DNA from: Clostridiales bacterium
GTDB lineage: Bacteria; Bacillota; Clostridia; Oscillospirales; CAG-272
DNA: 64,000 bases
Assembly (NCBI GenBank): GCA_012840355.1
Contig: DULN01000008.1
Location: 101,443 to 165,442, forward strand
Direction: 5' to 3'
A program made the position numbers and the translations under genes. Positions 60,572 through 64,000 of the stretch are shown piece after piece. A model generated the notes under the pieces. That model searched no databases, had not been told where the DNA came from, and worked only from the letters and a program-made list of their open reading frames with translations. The number at the start of each line of letters is the position of its first letter. The first letter of the stretch is position 1.

Positions 60572-62038
60572 ATGCGCTACATAAGGCATGTTTTTTTGCT
60601 GGTTGCGCTGGCGCTGCTTCTTTATACCTTTTTGGGCTGCGCTTCCGAAAAAACCACCTCAAAGCTTGAAACCGGTCCCCAATCTACCACAGAGGAAGAA
60701 ACGACGGCAGAAGTTGAACAGCAGCCGGATGTGCCGGACGTCAATATGGACGGCAAAGAGTTCGTTTTTATTGTCCGCGGCCCCGCTTATAACGAGTGGC
60801 AGAGCCAGGACATCTATGTCGAAGAGCAGACGGGCGAGCCGATCGACGACGCAGTGTATATTAGGAATGCGTATCTTGAAGACAAGTATAACATGAAAAT
60901 CCGCGAGTACGGCGCAAGCGACGTTGGCAACGAAGCGCGGCGCAGCATTGTCGCCGGCTCCGCCGACTACGACGTCGTTATGGCCAACACGAGCGAGTCC
61001 GCCACCCTTGCGTCCCAGAGCTTGCTTTATAACCTGCACGAAATGCCCTACCTCGATTTGTCGCGCGACTGGTGGGACCAGCGCTCGGTAAAGCAGCTTT
61101 CGATAGGCAATAGGCTCTATTTTTGCACCGGCGACCTTTCGATAATGGCAAACGACGCGACATGGATAATGATGTTTAACAAGCCGATGATAAACGACAA
61201 CAAGCTCGAGTCGCCGTACGACTTAGTTAATAGCGGCAAATGGACCATTTCCAAAATGCACGAGATGGCAAAAGTCACGGTGAAGGATCTAGACGGCGAC
61301 GGCAGGATGAGGTACGACGTCGACTGCTATGGCTTCGTCACGCATGAGTCGTCATGCGAGGGCTTCTTCTTCGGCTCGGGTTGCAACATTATAACCAAAG
61401 ACGAAAACGACTTGCCGCAGCTTTCGATGATGAACGAGCGAGTGCTTAGGGTGCTCGAGCTGGCGCACCCGCTTATCGGCAACCGCGAGCTGGTCGTCAA
61501 CGGTTCGGTGCAGGGCCTTGACCCGATAAGCCAGATGCAGCCGGTATTCGAGAGCGGCCGCGCGCTGTTCTATGGCGAGGTCATGCAGTGCATCATCCGC
61601 TTACGCGCGATGGAAATCGATTTTGGCGTAATCCCCTTCCCCAAGCTCGACGAGACCCAGCCTACATATAACCACTTCGTGCATACCACCGCCGCGATGA
61701 TGAGCATTCCGGTAACCAACCTTGACCTTGAGAACACCACTATTATGCTCGAGGCGATGGCGGCGAAGTCCAAGTACACTTTGCAGCGGGCATATTATGA
61801 CATATGCCTTGAGGGCAAGTTCATGCGCGACGAGGAGTCCGCGGCTATGCTCGACATCATACTTGACACCCGCAATTTCGATATAGGTTACATATACAAC
61901 TGGGGCAATCTTTTTACCAACTTCCGCAACGTGCTGACTTCGGGCAAAGGCGATTTGGCCTCCCAGTATGCAAAAGCCGAAAAATCCGCCGTTGCACAGA
62001 TGGAAAAGACCGTAGAGGCATGGCTCGAAGATATGTAA
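60572..62038 (+). CDS. Extracellular solute-binding lipoprotein without adjacent permease
   Basis: 488 residues. The lipobox is FLGC at the end of the signal peptide, and the first 45 mature residues are Thr/Glu-rich. The rest resembles family-1 type solute-binding proteins of ABC importers (EAYDVVMANTSESATLASQS-like lobe: ADYDVVMANTSESATLASQS, then GNRLYFCTGDLSIMANDATW and MEIDFGVIPFPKLDETQPT). Such proteins bind sugars or oligosaccharides at the cell surface. No permease or ATPase genes lie next to it, so it is an orphan binding protein. A D-rich loop (VKDLDGDGRMRYDVD) suggests calcium binding. Ligand unknown. Confidence 0.85.
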   Translation: MRYIRHVFLLVALALLLYTFLGCASEKTTSKLETGPQSTTEEETTAEVEQQPDVPDVNMDGKEFVFIVRGPAYNEWQSQDIYVEEQTGEPIDDAVYIRNAYLEDKYNMKIREYGASDVGNEARRSIVAGSADYDVVMANTSESATLASQSLLYNLHEMPYLDLSRDWWDQRSVKQLSIGNRLYFCTGDLSIMANDATWIMMFNKPMINDNKLESPYDLVNSGKWTISKMHEMAKVTVKDLDGDGRMRYDVDCYGFVTHESSCEGFFFGSGCNIITKDENDLPQLSMMNERVLRVLELAHPLIGNRELVVNGSVQGLDPISQMQPVFESGRALFYGEVMQCIIRLRAMEIDFGVIPFPKLDETQPTYNHFVHTTAAMMSIPVTNLDLENTTIMLEAMAAKSKYTLQRAYYDICLEGKFMRDEESAAMLDIILDTRNFDIGYIYNWGNLFTNFRNVLTSGKGDLASQYAKAEKSAVAQMEKTVEAWLEDM

Positions 62039-62094
62039 TGTTAAGCCTCATTCGGTATTGTGTAAAGAATATGTAAAAATATGGGGAGTATCGT

Positions 62095-62123
62095 TTGAAA
62101 TTTAAAAAGGCGTGTGATAAAAT
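62095..62123 (+). promoter_or_regulatory. Promoter of ferritin gene
   Basis: TTGAAA, 17 bases, TAAAAT, about 40 bases before the ATG. Confidence 0.7.
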
Positions 62124-62162
62124 CCTATTTGGAAGCAAATTCTACAAATAGGAGGAAGTAAG

Positions 62163-62642
62163 ATGTCAAAGCTGTATGACGCGCTTTGCGACCAAATGAA
62201 CTTCGAGCTTGAGTCGGCGTATATCTATACCGCGATGGCGGCGTATCTTGAAAAGCTCAACATGAAAGGCATGGCCCATTTCCTCGAGGAGCAGGCGAAG
62301 GAAGAGGTAACGCACGCTGAGAAATTTAAAAAATTTCTTATGAATGTGGGCTACGGCGTAAAATACCGCCCGCTCGACCCCGGCTCCGGCGAGTTTGAGT
62401 CGATAGAGGATGTATTTGGTAAGGCGCTCGAGCATGAAAAGAAGGTTACTGCGCGCATTCATAAGCTCGTTGAGGACGCCCGCGCCGAGGGTGACCAGCG
62501 CGTGCTTAACCTGCTCTACTGGTTCGTCGACGAGCAAATCGAGGAGGAGGACACCTTCTCTACCATCACCGAGCGGCTTTCGCGCATCGGCGGTAACTGG
62601 AACGGGATTTATATGCTTGACCACGAGCTTGGCCAAAGGTAA
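62163..62642 (+). CDS. ftnA: Ferritin
   Basis: 159 residues, four-helix bundle of the bacterial non-haem ferritin type. The ferroxidase ligands are spread over FELESAYIYTAMAAYLE, EEQAKEEVTHAEKFKKFLMN and YWFVDEQIEEEDTFSTI. It oxidises Fe(II) and stores iron in a 24-mer cage. The ribosome site TAGGAGGAAG is strong. Monocistronic with a terminator; no Fur box was recognised. Confidence 0.95.
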   Translation: MSKLYDALCDQMNFELESAYIYTAMAAYLEKLNMKGMAHFLEEQAKEEVTHAEKFKKFLMNVGYGVKYRPLDPGSGEFESIEDVFGKALEHEKKVTARIHKLVEDARAEGDQRVLNLLYWFVDEQIEEEDTFSTITERLSRIGGNWNGIYMLDHELGQR

Positions 62643-62650
62643 ATAGCAAA

Positions 62651-62681
62651 CGCCCGGGCAAAAACGCCCGGGCTTGTTTTT
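62651..62681 (+). terminator. Terminator of ferritin gene
   Basis: GCCCGGGC/GCCCGGGC stem, 6-base loop, then TTGTTTTT. Confidence 0.85.
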
Positions 62682-62753
62682 GGAGGGATTATGTAGTATT
62701 GGAAATAGGTGTACGGGTGTACATTCCGCTAACATATAGGCTTCACCTGTGCT

Positions 62754-63113
62754 TTACACAACTTTTGCGCCGAACGGCATGAGGGCGAGTTTTGCGATTT
62801 TAAAGCACTGGATGCCGAACGGTATGCCGATTATCGTCACGAAAAACACCAGGCCTATTATTGCCGCTGTCGTCGCGAGCGGCAGCCCGCAGATTATTAG
62901 CCATACGATATTGGCAAGCAGCGAGACCGCCCCGCCGCCGTACTCAATCTCGCGCCCAAACGGGAAAAAGCATAACTCGGCAAACTTAAAACACTGGATG
63001 CCAAACGGTATGCCTACGATTGTCAGGCAGCACATAACTCCTGCGACGAGCCATTCAAGCCCGAGCAAAAAACCGCCAAAAATGAACCAAATGATATTCC
63101 CAAGGCAGCTCAT
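62754..63113 (-). CDS. YccF-domain membrane protein
   Basis: 119 residues made of two repeats, each with a helix pair and a GIPFGIQCFKFAELCFFPFG or GIPFGIQCFKIAKLALMPFG motif, as in YccF proteins (DUF307). Four hydrophobic segments. Function not established for the family. The ribosome site AAAGGAG is 8 bases before the ATG. Co-directional with the DUF2500 gene, which ends 13 bases upstream. Confidence 0.92.
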   Translation of the reverse strand: MSCLGNIIWFIFGGFLLGLEWLVAGVMCCLTIVGIPFGIQCFKFAELCFFPFGREIEYGGGAVSLLANIVWLIICGLPLATTAAIIGLVFFVTIIGIPFGIQCFKIAKLALMPFGAKVV

Positions 63114-63126
63114 GGCTTTTTCTCCT

Positions 63127-63474
63127 TTACATAAACCGTTCGAATTTTATAAAGCGCTTGCCCTGAAAAGTAAGCACGCCCTTGTCTCCTTCGACCAGTA
63201 GCCCCGCCTCGCTCCCCGGCAAATATAGCTCAAGACGGTCGCCCGTTTCAAACTCAAATGTGGCGTAATAAGTCGACCAGCCGCTGTGCCCTGAAGATCC
63301 ATGAAATTGGGCCCGCTTTGCGACCACTGTCGCCGGCGCCGAGACCTTTGGCGCCTTTGAGTCCCTAATGTAGCGGGATATAACCGTAGTTACGGTAACG
63401 GCGAGGATTGCTAAAAGTATAGCGAATGTTAATGTAAATAGTACCGGGAACATATATTCGAAGAAGTACCACAT
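63127..63474 (-). CDS. DUF2500-family membrane-anchored protein
   Basis: 115 residues: an N-terminal transmembrane helix, then a small beta domain with PATVVAKRAQFHGSSGHSGW, YYATFEFETGDRLELYLPGS and GLLVEGDKGVLTFQGKRFI, the hallmark wording of DUF2500. Function unknown. Ribosome site weak. In an operon with YccF. Confidence 0.88.
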   Translation of the reverse strand: MWYFFEYMFPVLFTLTFAILLAILAVTVTTVISRYIRDSKAPKVSAPATVVAKRAQFHGSSGHSGWSTYYATFEFETGDRLELYLPGSEAGLLVEGDKGVLTFQGKRFIKFERFM

Positions 63475-63537
63475 TTTATTCTACTCTGCCCGGTGATGGT
63501 CGATGCCATATCCCGGGGCTTCCCCTTTTATTATTTT

Positions 63538-63747
63538 TTATAACGCTAGGATGCAATCTATTGCAAGCACAACGCAAAGTGCGGGGGCGGTATCGCCGCT
63601 ACTTTTTATGTCAAGCTCATAAAAATCGCTAAAACTTATTGGCGCTTTTTGGAGTGCGGCGACAGTGCGTCTGCCGTCATAGATTATATTGTTAAAAGCG
63701 AACCCTTTACCTCCCAGCCAAACCCAATGACAGTGATTTAGCTTCAT
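63538..63747 (-). CDS. Small ORF resembling the C-terminus of tubby-like/LURP-one (YxjI) proteins
   Basis: 69 residues. The second half (AALQKAPISFSDFYELDI, then PALCVVLAIDCILAL) resembles the last strands and hydrophobic helix of tubby-like YxjI/LURP-one proteins, which are normally about 160 residues. The N-terminal half of such a fold is missing, so this is either a truncated remnant or a mini version. It has a good ribosome site (GGAAGG, 7 bases) and a perfect promoter upstream, which favours expression. Confidence 0.5.
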   Translation of the reverse strand: MKLNHCHWVWLGGKGFAFNNIIYDGRRTVAALQKAPISFSDFYELDIKSSGDTAPALCVVLAIDCILAL

Positions 63748-63782
63748 TTGCCAACCTTCCGCGCCCGTGTTGTGGTATTATA

Positions 63783-63811
63783 ATTATAATACGCGGTCAT
63801 TTGATTGTCAA
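63783..63811 (-). promoter_or_regulatory. Consensus promoter of the small tubby-like ORF
   Basis: On the minus strand: TTGACA, 17 bases, TATAAT. Confidence 0.8.
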
Positions 63812-63851
63812 TAGCAATCTATAAATTTATATAATTTAAAGATTAACTTAT

Positions 63852-63884
63852 AAAACAGCCGGAGGAAATACCCCCGGCTGTTTT
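63852..63884. terminator. Terminator at the end of the rightmost gene
   Basis: AAAACAGCCGG/CCGGCTGTTTT stem; it overlaps the stop of the partial minus-strand gene. Confidence 0.85.
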
Positions 63885-64000
63885 ATTTGCCTGAGAAAAC
63901 GAGCGTCGGGTAAAGCTGCTGCATTCGGGCGTCGCCGAACCTGTCATCGAGGATTTCCTCGATGAAGTTTGACGGCGGCTCACCGCTGTACCTCTCTTCC
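63883..64000 (-). CDS. 3' end of an unrecognised gene (runs off the window)
   Basis: The last 38 residues of a protein entering from the right: SGEPPSNFIEEILDDRFGDA, then QLYPTLVFSGK and stop. Open over its whole visible length and closed by a terminator. Too short to assign. Confidence 0.6.
   Translation of the reverse strand, partial: EERYSGEPPSNFIEEILDDRFGDARMQQLYPTLVFSGK

Noticed and set aside
1..64000. CRISPR array, prophage or insertion sequence
   Set aside because: No regularly spaced repeats, integrase, transposase or phage structural genes were seen on either strand.

Overview
The window reads as chromosomal DNA of a spore-forming, Gram-positive anaerobe of the class Clostridia, probably an Oscillospirales/Ruminococcaceae-like lineage; this placement is inferred from gene content, and no 16S gene is present. 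The evidence is a complete spoIIAA-spoIIAB-sigF operon, a SleC/Csp-type spore-germination module, two T-box leaders, an S-layer-homology protein, several lipoproteins, and many promoters close to TTGACA-17-TATAAT. Most genes are GC-rich at third codon positions. The glycosidase-like gene at 39.3-41.3 kb is visibly more AT-rich. No phage, insertion sequence, CRISPR array or rRNA was seen.

Layout. 1-3.3 kb (minus): an XRE/zinc-ribbon regulator and two tandem MutS-like ATPases joined by ATGA overlaps; the last runs off the left edge. 3.4-6.1 kb (plus): a heavy-metal-binding protein, a MATE exporter and a TrmH-type RNA methyltransferase. 6.1-10.7 kb (minus): a MarR regulator and a heterodimeric ABC exporter with one degenerate ATP site. 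10.9-15.8 kb: a SleC-like cortex-lytic enzyme divergent from two translationally coupled subtilisin-like (Csp-type) proteases. 15.9-16.8 kb: a DUF368 polyprenyl-phosphate transporter. 17.1-21.1 kb (plus): an L-arabinose operon (ribulokinase with an apparent ATT start, fucose/arabinose-isomerase-family protein, AraD). 21.2-27.3 kb: cell-surface proteins, a PatB/MalY lyase and a TIM-barrel protein. 27.5-33.3 kb (plus): ilvE, an RluA pseudouridine synthase, a DUF3810 membrane metalloprotease, murD and a uridine phosphorylase. 33.4-38.6 kb (minus): a two-repeat hypothetical protein, a membrane pyrophosphatase/OadB/mini-OadG operon and an amidohydrolase. 38.8-41.3 kb (plus): an orphan ferredoxin-thioredoxin-reductase-like protein and a glycosidase with an in-frame stop near its 3' end. 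41.4-43.8 kb (minus): tRNA-Thr and tRNA-Tyr, the spoIIA operon and acpP. 43.9-45.8 kb (plus): a T-box leader and a sodium:solute symporter. 45.9-54.3 kb (minus): uppP, ftsK, tmk, a DJ-1/PfpI protein, fthC, a CPBP protease and mltG. 54.4-59.1 kb (plus): a TauE/SafE transporter split in two, then a T-box and pheST. 59.1-64 kb: an aldose epimerase, tRNA-Pro, a solute-binding lipoprotein, ferritin, YccF, DUF2500, a small tubby-like ORF and the 3' end of an unknown gene.

Together the genes cover sporulation (sigF control), germination (SleC with candidate activating proteases), envelope biogenesis and undecaprenyl-phosphate handling (murD, uppP, DUF368, mltG, ftsK), and amino-acid-responsive control by T-boxes. 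The features least explained by known systems are the XRE plus paired MutS-like operon, the pyrophosphatase-OadB-miniOadG operon without a carboxyltransferase, the ATT start of araB, the interrupted glycosidase gene and the T-box on a symporter.
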